From the NCBI RefSeq assembly GCF_002101675.1, contig NZ_LQOY01000197.1:28936-92935 (forward strand): 64,000 nucleotides of DNA, written 5' to 3'. The translations under genes and the position numbers were made by a program. Every line of letters starts with the position of its first letter. Within the stretch, counting starts at the first letter, position 1. Below the pieces are notes generated by a model that saw nothing but the letters and a program-made list of their open reading frames with translations, made no database searches and was not told the DNA's origin. Below, piece after piece: positions 46,200 through 54,909 of the stretch. This DNA comes from Mycobacterium gordonae (GTDB lineage Bacteria > Actinomycetota > Actinomycetes > Mycobacteriales > Mycobacteriaceae).

Positions 46200-46775
46200 A
46201 GAATCTAGACGGCGGGCGAACGCGTCTGTCACGGCGTCGTTGTGGGCCGATCCAGGGCAGTCAGGTCACGGCCGGTCGCATCATGGGATGCAACCGTGAC
46301 GCCTGCCAGGGCGACGGGACCAGTGATTGGCCATGAGCATGGGACCAGTTGGTCTTCCGGTTGCACCCATAGACACTCACCCGCGACGCCACCGCAGTAT
46401 TCTTCTCCTGCGAGGTGTCTCGCAGGAACGATTGAACCGTAGAGAAGTCCAACTATTCCTTGCCGGACAGGCACTTTCGGCTAGTGCGCAAATCCGCATC
46501 AGCCGGAACAACCACACTGCAGGCAACGCCCTACGGCCGTACCGAAGCCGCCGAGGCAATAGAAGTCAGTAATAAACATCGCGCCAGCTGACGCGTGAAT
46601 GTCTCATTTGAACGCTTTATTTACGTTTCGCTAGCGTTCCGTCTTAAGTGGATCGCTTCGCGCTCTTTTTTCACACGATCATCGTCACGGTAGCCGCAAA
46701 TTTTTTGTTATCCGGTAACATCACCACTCGCTGGTGTACTGGTGTCGACTCGTCAGAAAGGACCGGAGTTAAGAG
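46200..46775. other. gap leading into a low-GC island; inverted repeats, no gene
   Basis: Contains perfect hairpins CCTGCGAG-GTGT-CTCGCAGG (46407-46426) and GAACGCT/AGCGTTC (46610-46639). From about 46560 base composition drops sharply: I count 171 G+C in the 360 bases 46561-46920. No convincing frame before 46776. It must hold the amt promoter and that of the small lipoprotein. Confidence 0.5.
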
Positions 46776-46934
46776 ATGAAAAGGACTTCGACTATGCGCG
46801 CTTACGGCATACGGGGCATTGTTGCGATAATGATTGCTTTGCTTTCCACTACAACCTTGGCCGGTTGCAATCATCAGCGCTTTTGCTCGAACCCGCTGGA
46901 CATCGAGTGCTATAAAAATAACAATGGGCTGTGA
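46776..46934 (+). CDS. 52-residue small lipoprotein
   Basis: ATG 46776 is preceded by GGAGTTAAGAG. The product starts MKRTSTMRAYGIRGI, has a hydrophobic h-region (IVAIMIALLSTTT) and a textbook lipobox LAGC at residues 28-31. After lipidation only 22 residues remain, with further cysteines at 37 and 45 and an Asn-rich end (YKNNNGL). Size and layout recall entericidin-type and lysis lipoproteins, but I recognise no family. It lies in DNA of about 47% GC, unlike its neighbours, suggesting transfer. Confidence 0.68.
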   Translation: MKRTSTMRAYGIRGIVAIMIALLSTTTLAGCNHQRFCSNPLDIECYKNNNGL

Positions 46935-47369
46935 TAGGGATGGTCATGCGGACGAGCGGTCGCCTGCTGATCCCCTTTAGCGTCGCGCGATTTCGTCTTG
47001 AGTTTTGGAGTTGTGCTGCCTCGCAGGCCAGTTGGTGATCTTGGTATCTGTGGGGGCGAGATTGGGCTTGGTCGATGCGGCTGTTCGACTTAGACCGGGC
47101 AATTCACATGGAGCCTGGATTGCGACCCGCTGTTTGCGGGAGGTTTTGGCAAACGTATCCTTCGGGTGGAGTTGTCGCGGTTTCTGAACGCAGTAATCGA
47201 CCCCGAGCGTCGCGTTGATTGGCAGGCCCGGCGTGCGGATCGCCGAGTTGCAGACCGCCGCCGGGCCGATCGCGACGAACTAGAATTGCGAGTGTTCGAA
47301 ACATAATCGGCGTGATTAATTCTGGGCGCCACGCATGAGTTTACAAATTCTCAGCCGCAAAGGGGTTCC
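46935..47369. other. gap in the low-GC island; only a doubtful small frame
   Basis: A 46-codon plus-strand frame (GTG 47166 to stop 47306) reads VELSRFLNAVIDPERRVDWQ and ends in a basic helix. It lacks a clear ribosome binding site and could be the tail of a lost gene. Nothing else is recognisable. Confidence 0.3.
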
Positions 47370-47570
47370 TCAAAACCTGCGGAAATAGATCTCGTTGTAG
47401 AACGCCGAGATGGGTCGCGCAAGCAGGGTCGGTATCGTCGGCCCAAGGTTCGAACCGCAACCATCACATCCGGCGCTTAGGCTTCCGCGCTCCGGTCGGA
47501 CAGCCGCATAACCACATTGCGGTGCGGATTCCGCGGTATCCGCAAAGGACTCGCGGTTTGGCGGGATCAT
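47370..47570 (-). CDS. hypothetical 66-residue protein
   Basis: ATG 47570 has GGAGG eight bases upstream. The product (MIPPNRESFADTAESAPQCGYAAV and onward) has three cysteines and ends with the natural-looking LLARPISAFYNEIYFRRF. No family recognised. Sits between the lipoprotein gene and tRNA-Leu in the presumed island; a frame upstream of the ATG is open but poorly supported. Confidence 0.4.
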   Translation of the reverse strand: MIPPNRESFADTAESAPQCGYAAVRPERGSLSAGCDGCGSNLGPTIPTLLARPISAFYNEIYFRRF

Positions 47571-47700
47571 GCAGCAGGCCTCCGGCACAGAAAGGGACAC
47601 AGAAAGGGACGTAATCCCTGGTCTCCCGGATGCGCTGGGCCACCCGCCTGCCGCCTCATGACTGCAGGGGCGACAGCAGATCAGAGAGCGCCGCCGCCAC

Positions 47701-47738
47701 AAAACACAAAGGTCACGAACCATTTCTGGTTCGTGACC
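47701..47738 (-). terminator. intrinsic terminator of tRNA-Leu
   Basis: A perfect 12-bp stem, GGTCACGAACCA (47711-47722) with TGGTTCGTGACC (47727-47738), and a four-base loop. On the minus strand it is followed by TTTGTGTTTT. It stands 33 bases beyond the tRNA 3' end. Confidence 0.88.
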
Positions 47739-47770
47739 TCATGCGTCGCAGTTCGTAGAACCGCTCGTTG

Positions 47771-47853
47771 TGGGCGAAGGGGGACTTGAACCCCCACGTC
47801 CCGAAGGACACTGGCACCTGAAGCCAGCGCGTCTGCCATTCCGCCACTCGCCC
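47771..47853 (-). tRNA. tRNA-Leu (anticodon CAG)
   Basis: 83 bases on the minus strand. The acceptor GGGCGAG pairs with TTCGCCC (one G-U). The D-arm is GGCGGAATGGCAGACGC, anticodon stem GCTGGCT-TCAGGTG-CCAG with anticodon CAG, a long variable arm GTCCTTCGGGAC, the T-arm GGGGGTTCAAGTCCCCC, and discriminator A. The long variable arm and A73 are leucine identity features. CCA is not encoded. Confidence 0.95.
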
Positions 47854-48088
47854 GAACGACCGGAGGACCATATCACTGTAGTGGGTTCACACCCCAACCG
47901 AGCGACCGGGGCCTCCCGCACACCGCCTGCGAAAGGGTCTCCGAACAGTATCGATGTGACTCTCAGAATTGTCGCGGTGCCCCCGCGTCACGCTGTCCCG
48001 ATACGATTGACAGTTATCAAGTCACCCGGCCGAGTTCATTCGCCCTCGACCGACGACTCCCGTACACAGGAGTGAGGCGAGCGCAAAA

Positions 48089-49759
48089 ATGGGTAGCCAA
48101 CGAGGGCTGGTTCAGCGCATCGAGCGCAAACTCGAATCGACGGTTGGTGATGCGTTTGCCCGAGTCTTCGGGGGATCGATCGTTCCGCAAGAGGTGGAAG
48201 TCCTATTGCGCCGCGAGGCTGCCGATGGCGTTCAGTCCCTGCAGGGCAATCGCCTTTTGGCACCCAACGAATACATCATTACCCTCAGTGTGCACGACTT
48301 CGAGAAGGTGGGCGGCGACCCGGAGCTCACCTCGGACGCTTTTGCTCGGTACTTGGCGGACTATATCCAGGAACAGGGGTGGCAAACGTATGGTGAAGTG
48401 GTCGTCCGGTTCGAGCAGGCCTCGAACCTGCACACCGGCCAGTTCCGCGCCCGCGGAACTGTCAACCCCGACGTCGAGCCCCGCCCGACAGCTACCGATT
48501 CCGCCCGGCCACAATCACATCATGCGTTTGGCGCAGAACCAGGAGTACGACCGATGACTGACAATCCAGGCTACCGCGGCGGTCAGGGGCAGGGGCGGCC
48601 CGACGAGTACTACGACGACCGCTACCAGCGGCCGCACGAGGGTGGCCAACCCCCGTATCCGCCGGAGGCCGGGGGCTACCCGCCGCAGCAGGGTTACCCG
48701 CCACCTCCGCAAGGCGGCTACGGGCAGGGCGGCTACCAGGACCAGGGTGGCTACGGTCAGGGCCAGGGCGGCTACGGCCAGCCGCACGGCCAACCTCCCG
48801 GCCAACCCCAGGGCGGTTACGGCGAGCAGGGCGGCTACGGCGAGCAGCGCGGCTACGGCGACCAGGGCGGCTACGGCGAGCAGCGGGGCTACGGCGAGCA
48901 GCGCGGCTACGGCGACCAGGGCCAGAGCAACTACGCGCCTACCTACGAGGCACCTCCGCCGGCGGCGCCCCAGGGTCCGCCCGCCGGCGGCTACGGAAGC
49001 CAGGGCGGTTATGGCCAGGACCAGGGCTACCAGCAGGGCGGTTACGGTCAGCCGCCGGGCGGTCAGCAGGGCTATGGCGGCGGATACGGCGACTACGGCC
49101 GCGAGCCCGCCCGTCAGGACGAGGGGTACGGCGCCGCACCCAGCGCGCCGCCGGCGCCCCCGGAGCCGCAGCGGCCCTCCTACGAGCAGGGTGGCGGTTA
49201 CGGCCAGGACCAGGGTTACCAACAGGGTGGCGGTTACGGCCGCCAGGACTACGGCTCGGGGGACTACACCCAGTACGCCGAAGCGTCGGCCCCCGGCGGG
49301 TACGCGCCGCAAGGTGGATACGGTGAGCCGCAAGGTGGCTACGGCGAGCCGCAAGGCGGTTACGGCGATTACGGTCAGCCGGCCGCGGATTACGGCCAGC
49401 CACCGACCCAGGATTACGGCCAGGCGGGCGGCGGCTACGGCGGTTACGGTCAGGGCGGCTACGGATCGGTCGGGGCGCAGGTCACCCTGCAGCTCGACGA
49501 CGGCAGCGGCCGGACCTACCAGCTGCGCGACGGGTCCAACATCGTCGGTCGCGGGCAGGATGCCCAGTTCCGGCTGCCGGACACCGGCGTGTCACGCCGG
49601 CATCTGGAGATCCGCTGGGACGGTCAGGTCGCGCTGCTCTCGGACCTGAATTCCACCAACGGCACCACCGTCAACAACGCCCCGGTCCAGGAATGGCAAT
49701 TGGCTGATGGCGACGTGATCCGCCTGGGTCATTCCGAGATCATCGTCCGCATTCACTAA
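48089..49759 (+). CDS. fhaA: FHA-domain protein FhaA
   Basis: A 556-residue regulator at the head of the wall-signalling operon. Residues 1-125 form the FhaA-specific N-terminal domain (DUF3662; GLVQRIERKLESTVGDAFARVFGG). Residues about 160-460 are a Gly/Tyr/Gln/Pro-rich repetitive linker. Residues about 465-553 are the FHA domain (GSNIVGRGQDAQFRLPDTGVSRRHLEI, LNSTNGTTVNN), which binds phosphothreonine on partners such as PknB and MviN. AGGAGTGAGGCG precedes ATG 48089. The linker accounts for the length above the 527 residues of the M. tuberculosis protein. Confidence 0.96.
   Translation: MGSQRGLVQRIERKLESTVGDAFARVFGGSIVPQEVEVLLRREAADGVQSLQGNRLLAPNEYIITLSVHDFEKVGGDPELTSDAFARYLADYIQEQGWQTYGEVVVRFEQASNLHTGQFRARGTVNPDVEPRPTATDSARPQSHHAFGAEPGVRPMTDNPGYRGGQGQGRPDEYYDDRYQRPHEGGQPPYPPEAGGYPPQQGYPPPPQGGYGQGGYQDQGGYGQGQGGYGQPHGQPPGQPQGGYGEQGGYGEQRGYGDQGGYGEQRGYGEQRGYGDQGQSNYAPTYEAPPPAAPQGPPAGGYGSQGGYGQDQGYQQGGYGQPPGGQQGYGGGYGDYGREPARQDEGYGAAPSAPPAPPEPQRPSYEQGGGYGQDQGYQQGGGYGRQDYGSGDYTQYAEASAPGGYAPQGGYGEPQGGYGEPQGGYGDYGQPAADYGQPPTQDYGQAGGGYGGYGQGGYGSVGAQVTLQLDDGSGRTYQLRDGSNIVGRGQDAQFRLPDTGVSRRHLEIRWDGQVALLSDLNSTNGTTVNNAPVQEWQLADGDVIRLGHSEIIVRIH
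48714..49460 (+). repeat. degenerate GGYG(E/D/Q)Q repeat tract in the FhaA linker
   Basis: In-frame near-repeats of 12-30 bases such as GGCTACGGCGAGCAG and GGCTACGGCGACCAG, densest at 48823-48925. They encode a low-complexity Gly-Tyr-Gln linker. Copy number in such tracts often varies between strains. Confidence 0.8.
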
Positions 49760-49883
49760 CCCACTGACTCGAAGCTGCCGCGCATCTCACCGCATCGGTC
49801 ACCCTCGAAGTATCGTGACGTTGCTGAGGTGCACGGCATCAGGTGCGCGGGGTGGGCAGTGCCGGGACGGAAAGGACCGCCGG

Positions 49884-50351
49884 ATGCAGGGGTTGGTACT
49901 GCAACTGACGCGTGCCGGATTCTTGATGCTGCTTTGGCTGTTCATCTGGTCGGTGTTGCGGATTCTGCGCACCGATATCTACGCGCCCACCGGCGCCGTC
50001 ATGGTGCGGCGCGGATTGACGCTGCGCGGCAACCTGCTTTCCCCGCGCCAGCGTCGCGACACGGCGCGGTATCTGGTGGTGACGGAAGGCGCGCTGCAGG
50101 GCGCCCGGATCACACTGAGCGGCCAGCCGGTGCTCATCGGCCGCGCGGACGACTCAACCTTGGTATTGACTGACGATTACGCCTCGACTCGGCATGCCAG
50201 GCTGTCTCAGCGCGGCTCCGAATGGTATGTGGAAGATCTAGGATCGACCAACGGCACTTACCTCGACAGGGCCAAAGTGACAACTGCTGTGCGAGTTCCC
50301 ATAGGTACGCCGGTTCGGATCGGCAAGACCGCAATAGAGTTGCGCCCGTGA
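49884..50351 (+). CDS. fhaB: FHA-domain protein FhaB (FipA)
   Basis: A 155-residue protein, the same length as in M. tuberculosis. It has one N-terminal transmembrane helix (LTRAGFLMLLWLFIWSVLRILR), then an FHA domain (GQPVLIGRADDSTLVLTDDYASTRHARLSQ, DLGSTNGTYLDRAKVT). It is involved in septal assembly with FtsZ/FtsQ. ATG 49884 has AAAGGACCGCCGG upstream. Its stop forms GTGA with the first MIRU-like micro-ORF. Confidence 0.95.
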   Translation: MQGLVLQLTRAGFLMLLWLFIWSVLRILRTDIYAPTGAVMVRRGLTLRGNLLSPRQRRDTARYLVVTEGALQGARITLSGQPVLIGRADDSTLVLTDDYASTRHARLSQRGSEWYVEDLGSTNGTYLDRAKVTTAVRVPIGTPVRIGKTAIELRP

Positions 50352-50490
50352 CCCGCCCCTACGACGAAGACGCCGGCGAAGCCGGGGGCGAGGAGTGGCG
50401 CCCATGAACCCCGCCTACGACGAAGACGCCGGCGAAGCCGGGGGCGTGGGGGTAACGCACCCGTGCGGGGGCGAGGAGTGGCGCCCGTGA
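50348..50490 (+). repeat. two MIRU-like units with coupled micro-ORFs between fhaB and pstP
   Basis: A 31-base exact repeat starts at 50360 and 50416. Two micro-ORFs, 19 codons (50348-50407) and 28 codons (50404-50490), both contain YDEDAGEAGG and end GGEEWRP or GEEWRP. Each joins its neighbours by a 4-base overlap: fhaB stop GTGA, ATGA, then GTGA into pstP. The unit end GAGGAGTGGCGCCCRTGA strongly resembles the 3' end of M. tuberculosis MIRUs, which insert at operon junctions in just this manner. Confidence 0.75.
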
Positions 50491-52025
50491 CCCTCGTCCT
50501 GCGATACGCCGCCCGCAGCGACCGGGGCCTGGTACGCGCCAACAACGAAGACTCCGTCTACGCAGGCGCACGGTTGTTGGCCCTGGCCGACGGCATGGGT
50601 GGTCACGCAGCCGGCGAGGTGGCCTCCCAGTTGGTGATCGCCGCCCTCGCCCACCTAGACGACGACGAACCCGGCGGCGACCTGCTCGCCAAACTCGACT
50701 CCGCCGTGCGGGCCGGCAACGCCGCCATCGCGGCTCAGGTGGAGATGGAACCCGACCTGGAAGGCATGGGCACTACCCTTACCGCCATCCTGTTCGCCGG
50801 CAACCGGCTCGGTCTGGTGCACATCGGTGACTCACGCGGCTACCTGTTCCGCGACGGCGAGCTCACCCAGATCACCAAGGACGACACATTCGTGCAGACC
50901 CTGGTCGACGAGGGTCGCATCACCGCCGAAGAAGCACACAGCCACCCCCAGCGCTCGTTGATCATGCGGGCGCTGACCGGGCACGAGGTAGAGCCGACCC
51001 TGACCATGCGCGAAGCCCGCGCCGGCGACCGTTACCTGCTGTGCTCCGACGGCCTGTCCGACCCGGTCAGCAACGAGACCATCGCCGAAGCGCTGCAGAT
51101 CCCTGACGTCGCCGAAAGCGCGTACCGGCTGATCGAGCTGGCGCTGCGCGGAGGGGGCCCGGACAACGTCACCGTGGTGGTCGCCGACGTCGTGGACGAC
51201 GAGTTCGGCCAGACGCAGCCGATCCTGGCCGGGGCGGTATCCGGCGACGGCGACGACGACCAGCTGACGCTGCCGAACACCGCCGCAGGTCGCGCCTCGG
51301 CCATCGGCCCACGCAAGGGCGAAGTCACCAAACGTGTTGCGCCGCAGGCCGAACCGCCACCGAAGAAGCGCTGGTCGCGGCGCCGGATTGCGCTGGTGGT
51401 CGGAGTGCTGACGGTGGTGCTGATCGCTGGCCTTCTCATCAGCCGCGCCGTCATCCGGAACAACTACTACATTGCCGACCACAACGGCACGGTCGCCATC
51501 ATGCGGGGCATCCAGGGATCGCTGCTGGGCTTATCGCTGAACAGCCTGCATTCGTTGGGCTGCGTGACCGCCAAAGACGACATCTCCGAAATCAGCGAGG
51601 GTCAGCCAACCAAGGACTGCCAGCTGATGAAGGTAAACGATCTGACGCCGTCCGGCCGGGCGTCGGTTCAGTCGTTGCAGCTTCCCTCCGGCACTCTGGA
51701 CGACGCCCGTAAGCAGTTGCGCGAGTTGGCCAAGTCGCTGAAGCCGCGGTGCCATCAGGGCGCGACCTCGGCGCCCGAGCCTTCGGCCCCGTCGACGAAC
51801 AGCAGCGGCACCCCCGAACCGAGCTACCAGCCGTCAGCGCCGGCCTCCGCCACGCCGTCGACCACTCCATCGGCGACGCCGAGCTCAGCGCCCACCACCA
51901 CCACGCCATCGACCCACTCCAGCACCACCCCGGCAGCGCCTGCTACCCCGTCGTCGACTACGCCCAGCTCCGCCGCGCCGACGACCGAAACTCCGCAGCA
52001 GGCGGATTGCCGACCCGCGGCATGA
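50487..52025 (+). CDS. pstP: serine/threonine protein phosphatase PstP (PP2C)
   Basis: Dephosphorylates PknA, PknB and their substrates. 512 residues from GTG 50487, which overlaps the preceding micro-ORF stop; GTG 50478 would add VAP and mimic the M. tuberculosis start. PP2C domain (1-240) carries RSDRGLVRANNEDS, ADGMGGHAAGE, HIGDSRGYLF, CSDGLSD and GGPDNVTVVV with the metal-binding aspartates. A transmembrane helix lies at about 300-322, then an extracellular domain with cysteines and a Ser/Thr/Pro-rich tail. The stop overlaps rodA (ATGA). Confidence 0.95.
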   Translation: MTLVLRYAARSDRGLVRANNEDSVYAGARLLALADGMGGHAAGEVASQLVIAALAHLDDDEPGGDLLAKLDSAVRAGNAAIAAQVEMEPDLEGMGTTLTAILFAGNRLGLVHIGDSRGYLFRDGELTQITKDDTFVQTLVDEGRITAEEAHSHPQRSLIMRALTGHEVEPTLTMREARAGDRYLLCSDGLSDPVSNETIAEALQIPDVAESAYRLIELALRGGGPDNVTVVVADVVDDEFGQTQPILAGAVSGDGDDDQLTLPNTAAGRASAIGPRKGEVTKRVAPQAEPPPKKRWSRRRIALVVGVLTVVLIAGLLISRAVIRNNYYIADHNGTVAIMRGIQGSLLGLSLNSLHSLGCVTAKDDISEISEGQPTKDCQLMKVNDLTPSGRASVQSLQLPSGTLDDARKQLRELAKSLKPRCHQGATSAPEPSAPSTNSSGTPEPSYQPSAPASATPSTTPSATPSSAPTTTTPSTHSSTTPAAPATPSSTTPSSAAPTTETPQQADCRPAA

Positions 52026-53434
52026 CCACAACGGAACTGCCGGCACCCGTAACGGTGACGCCCCCGTTGCCAACTCGGCGCAATGCCGAGTTGCTGCTGT
52101 TGTGTTTCGCCTCGCTCATCACCATCGCGGCGCTGTTCATCGTGGAGGCCAACCAGGAACGCAGCCTGCACTGGGACCTCACCACCTATGGATTGGGGTT
52201 TCTCACCCTGTTCGGCATCGCGCATCTGGCCCTCCGCCGCTTCGCGCCGTACACCGATCCGCTGCTGCTACCAGTGGTGGCGCTGCTCAATGGGCTGGGC
52301 CTGGTGATGATCCACCGGCTGGACCTGGTGGACAAGCAGGTGGGCCGGCAGGGACATCCCAGCGCCTACCAGCAGATGCTGTGGACCCTGGTTGGCGTCA
52401 CGGCGTTCGCGCTGGTGGTGACGTTCCTCAAGGACCACCGCCAACTTGCCCGCTACGGCTACATCTGTGGCCTGGCCGGTCTGATTTTCCTGGTGATTCC
52501 GGCCCTGCTGCCGGCGTCACTGTCCGAGCAGAACGGTGCCAAGATCTGGATTCGGTTGCCGGGCTTCTCAATTCAGCCCGCCGAGTTCTCCAAGATCCTG
52601 CTACTGATCTTCTTCTCCGCGGTGCTGGTGGCCAAGCGCAACCTGTTCACCAGCGCGGGCAAGCACGTGTTGGGGCTGACCCTGCCGCGGCCGCGTGATC
52701 TGGCCCCGCTGCTGGCCGCCTGGGTGATCTCGGTGGGTGTGATGGTCTTCGAGAAGGACCTCGGCACGTCGCTGCTGCTGTACGCGTCGTTTCTGGTGGT
52801 GGTCTATCTGGCCACCCAGCGGTTCAGCTGGGTGATGCTGGGGCTGGTGCTGTTCGCCGGCGGAAGCCTGGTGGCCTATCACTTGTTCGCGCACGTGCGG
52901 GTTCGGGTGCAGACCTGGCTGGACCCGTTCGCCGACCCCGATGGAACCGGCTATCAGATGGTGCAGGCGCTGTTCAGCTTCGCCACCGGCGGCATCTTCG
53001 GGACGGGTCTGGGCAACGGCCAGCCCGACACCGTTCCCGCGGCCTCCACCGACTTCATCATCGCCGCGTTCGGTGAGGAGCTGGGCCTGGTCGGCCTGGC
53101 CAGCATCCTGATGCTGTACACGATCGTCATCGTCCGCGGCATGCGCACCGCGATCGCCACCCGCGACAGCTTCGGCAAGCTCCTGGCCGCCGGTCTCGCC
53201 TCCACCCTGGCGATCCAGCTGTTCATCGTTGTCGGCGGCGTCACCAAACTGATCCCGCTGACCGGGCTGACCACGCCATGGATGTCCTATGGCGGTTCGT
53301 CGCTGCTGGCCAACTATGTGTTGCTGGGCATCCTGGCGCGCATCTCCGATGGCGCCCGCCGTCCGTTGCGCACCCGCCCGCGCAAGAAGTCACCGATCGC
53401 GGCGGCCAGTACCGAGGTGATCGAGCGCGTATGA
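52022..53434 (+). CDS. rodA: SEDS peptidoglycan glycosyltransferase RodA
   Basis: A 470-residue SEDS-family polymerase with about 12 hydrophobic helices. It has IRLPGFSIQPAEFSKILLLIFF, the catalytic-type Asp/Glu loops, and the C-terminal signature LTGLTTPWMSYGGSSLLANYVLLGIL. It polymerises lipid II, working with the class B PBP encoded next door. ATG 52022 overlaps the pstP stop; its own stop overlaps pbpA (ATGA 53431). Confidence 0.96.
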   Translation: MTTTELPAPVTVTPPLPTRRNAELLLLCFASLITIAALFIVEANQERSLHWDLTTYGLGFLTLFGIAHLALRRFAPYTDPLLLPVVALLNGLGLVMIHRLDLVDKQVGRQGHPSAYQQMLWTLVGVTAFALVVTFLKDHRQLARYGYICGLAGLIFLVIPALLPASLSEQNGAKIWIRLPGFSIQPAEFSKILLLIFFSAVLVAKRNLFTSAGKHVLGLTLPRPRDLAPLLAAWVISVGVMVFEKDLGTSLLLYASFLVVVYLATQRFSWVMLGLVLFAGGSLVAYHLFAHVRVRVQTWLDPFADPDGTGYQMVQALFSFATGGIFGTGLGNGQPDTVPAASTDFIIAAFGEELGLVGLASILMLYTIVIVRGMRTAIATRDSFGKLLAAGLASTLAIQLFIVVGGVTKLIPLTGLTTPWMSYGGSSLLANYVLLGILARISDGARRPLRTRPRKKSPIAAASTEVIERV

Positions 53435-54909
53435 ACACCTCGCTGCGCCGTATCTCGATGACCGTGATGGCGTTGATCGTGCTGCTGCTGCTCAACGCCA
53501 CCATGACGCAGGTCTTCACCGCCGACGGGCTGCGCGCCGACCCGCGCAACCAGCGGGTGCTGCTCGACGAGTATTCGCGGCAGCGCGGGCAGATCATCGC
53601 CGGCGGCCAGTTGCTGGCCTACTCGGTGGCCACTGACAGCCGATTCCGTTTCCTGCGGGTGTATCCCAACCCGGCGGCGTACGCGCCGGTGACCGGTTTC
53701 TACTCGCTGCGCTACTCCAGCGCCGGCCTGGAACGTGCTGAGGATTCGCTGCTCAACGGCTCCGACGAACGGCTCTTCGGCCGGCGCCTGGCGGACTTCT
53801 TCACCGGCCGCGACCCCCGCGGCGGCAACGTCGACACGACGATCAACCCCCGGATCCAGCAGGCCGGGTGGGACGCGATGCAGCAGGGCTGCTCAGGGTC
53901 ACCGTGCAAGGGCGCCGTCGTCGCGTTGGAGCCCGCCACCGGCAAGATCCTCGCGCTGGTGTCCTCACCGTCGTATGACCCGAACCTGCTCGCGTCCCAC
54001 AATCCCGACATCCAAGCCCAAACCTGGCAGAACCTGCGCGACAACCCGGACAATCCGCTGATCAACCGTGCGATCTCGGAGACCTATCCGCCAGGGTCGA
54101 CGTTCAAGGTGATCACCACCGCGGCCGCCCTGCAGGCCGGGGCCACCGAGACCCAGCAGTTGACGGCGGCGGCGAGGATCCCGCTGCCCAACAGCACCGC
54201 GACGCTGGAGAACTACGGCGGCACCGCCTGCGGACCCGGCGACACGGTGTCGCTGAGCGAGGCGTTCGCCAAGTCGTGTAACACCGCGTTCGTGCAGCTC
54301 GGCCTGCTCACCGGAACCGACGCGGTGCGCAGCATGGCGCACGCCTTCGGGCTGGACAGCGCCCCCGAGCCCATTCCACTGCAGGTCGCCGAATCGACGG
54401 TCGGGACCATCCCGGACGCCGCCGCGCTGGGCATGACCAGCATCGGCCAGAAGGATGTCGCGTTGACCCCGCTGGAGAACGCGGAGGTGGCCGCCACCAT
54501 CGCCAACGGTGGCGTGATGATGCAGCCGTACCTGGTAGAGAGCCTCAAGGGGCCGGACCTGGCCAATATCAGCACCACGGCCCCGTACCAGCAGCGCCGC
54601 GCGGTGTCGCCGCAGGTCGCCGCTAAGCTAACAGAGCTGATGGTCGGCGCCGAGAAAGTCGCACAGCAGAAAGGGGCCATCCCCGGCGTGCAGATCGCAT
54701 CCAAGACGGGTACCGCCGAGCACGGCACCGACCCGCGGCATACTCCACCGCACGCGTGGTATATCGCCTTCGCACCAGCGCAGGCCCCGAAGATTGCCGT
54801 GGCGGTGCTGGTCGAAAACGGCGGCGATCGCCTGTCCGCGACTGGGGGCGCGCTGGCCGCGCCCATCGGGAGGGCAGTGATCGAGGCTGCTTTGCAAGGG
54901 GGACCATGA
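53431..54909 (+). CDS. pbpA: class B penicillin-binding protein PbpA
   Basis: A 492-residue transpeptidase. It has a short cytoplasmic start, one transmembrane helix (TVMALIVLLLLNATMTQVF), and an N-terminal pedestal domain. The transpeptidase domain has SxxK in PPGSTFKV (about residue 222), SCN in FAKSCNTAF (about 281), and KTGTAEHG near 424. It cross-links new peptidoglycan with RodA and is a PknB substrate in M. tuberculosis. The stop overlaps ATG of the inserted 66-codon ORF rather than of pknA. Confidence 0.96.
   Translation: MNTSLRRISMTVMALIVLLLLNATMTQVFTADGLRADPRNQRVLLDEYSRQRGQIIAGGQLLAYSVATDSRFRFLRVYPNPAAYAPVTGFYSLRYSSAGLERAEDSLLNGSDERLFGRRLADFFTGRDPRGGNVDTTINPRIQQAGWDAMQQGCSGSPCKGAVVALEPATGKILALVSSPSYDPNLLASHNPDIQAQTWQNLRDNPDNPLINRAISETYPPGSTFKVITTAAALQAGATETQQLTAAARIPLPNSTATLENYGGTACGPGDTVSLSEAFAKSCNTAFVQLGLLTGTDAVRSMAHAFGLDSAPEPIPLQVAESTVGTIPDAAALGMTSIGQKDVALTPLENAEVAATIANGGVMMQPYLVESLKGPDLANISTTAPYQQRRAVSPQVAAKLTELMVGAEKVAQQKGAIPGVQIASKTGTAEHGTDPRHTPPHAWYIAFAPAQAPKIAVAVLVENGGDRLSATGGALAAPIGRAVIEAALQGGP

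Noticed and set aside
47166..47306. 46-codon frame in the low-GC island
   Set aside because: Weak start and no family; may be the tail of a lost gene.
48515..49403. Hydrophobic Val/Leu/Ala-rich minus-strand frames resembling membrane proteins
   Set aside because: Antisense of the Gly/Tyr/Gln linker of fhaA; the low-complexity codons create the apparent hydrophobicity.
48700..49460. Regular repeats in fhaA considered as a CRISPR array
   Set aside because: Units are short, in frame and code Gly/Tyr/Gln; there are no spacers of constant length and no cas genes.
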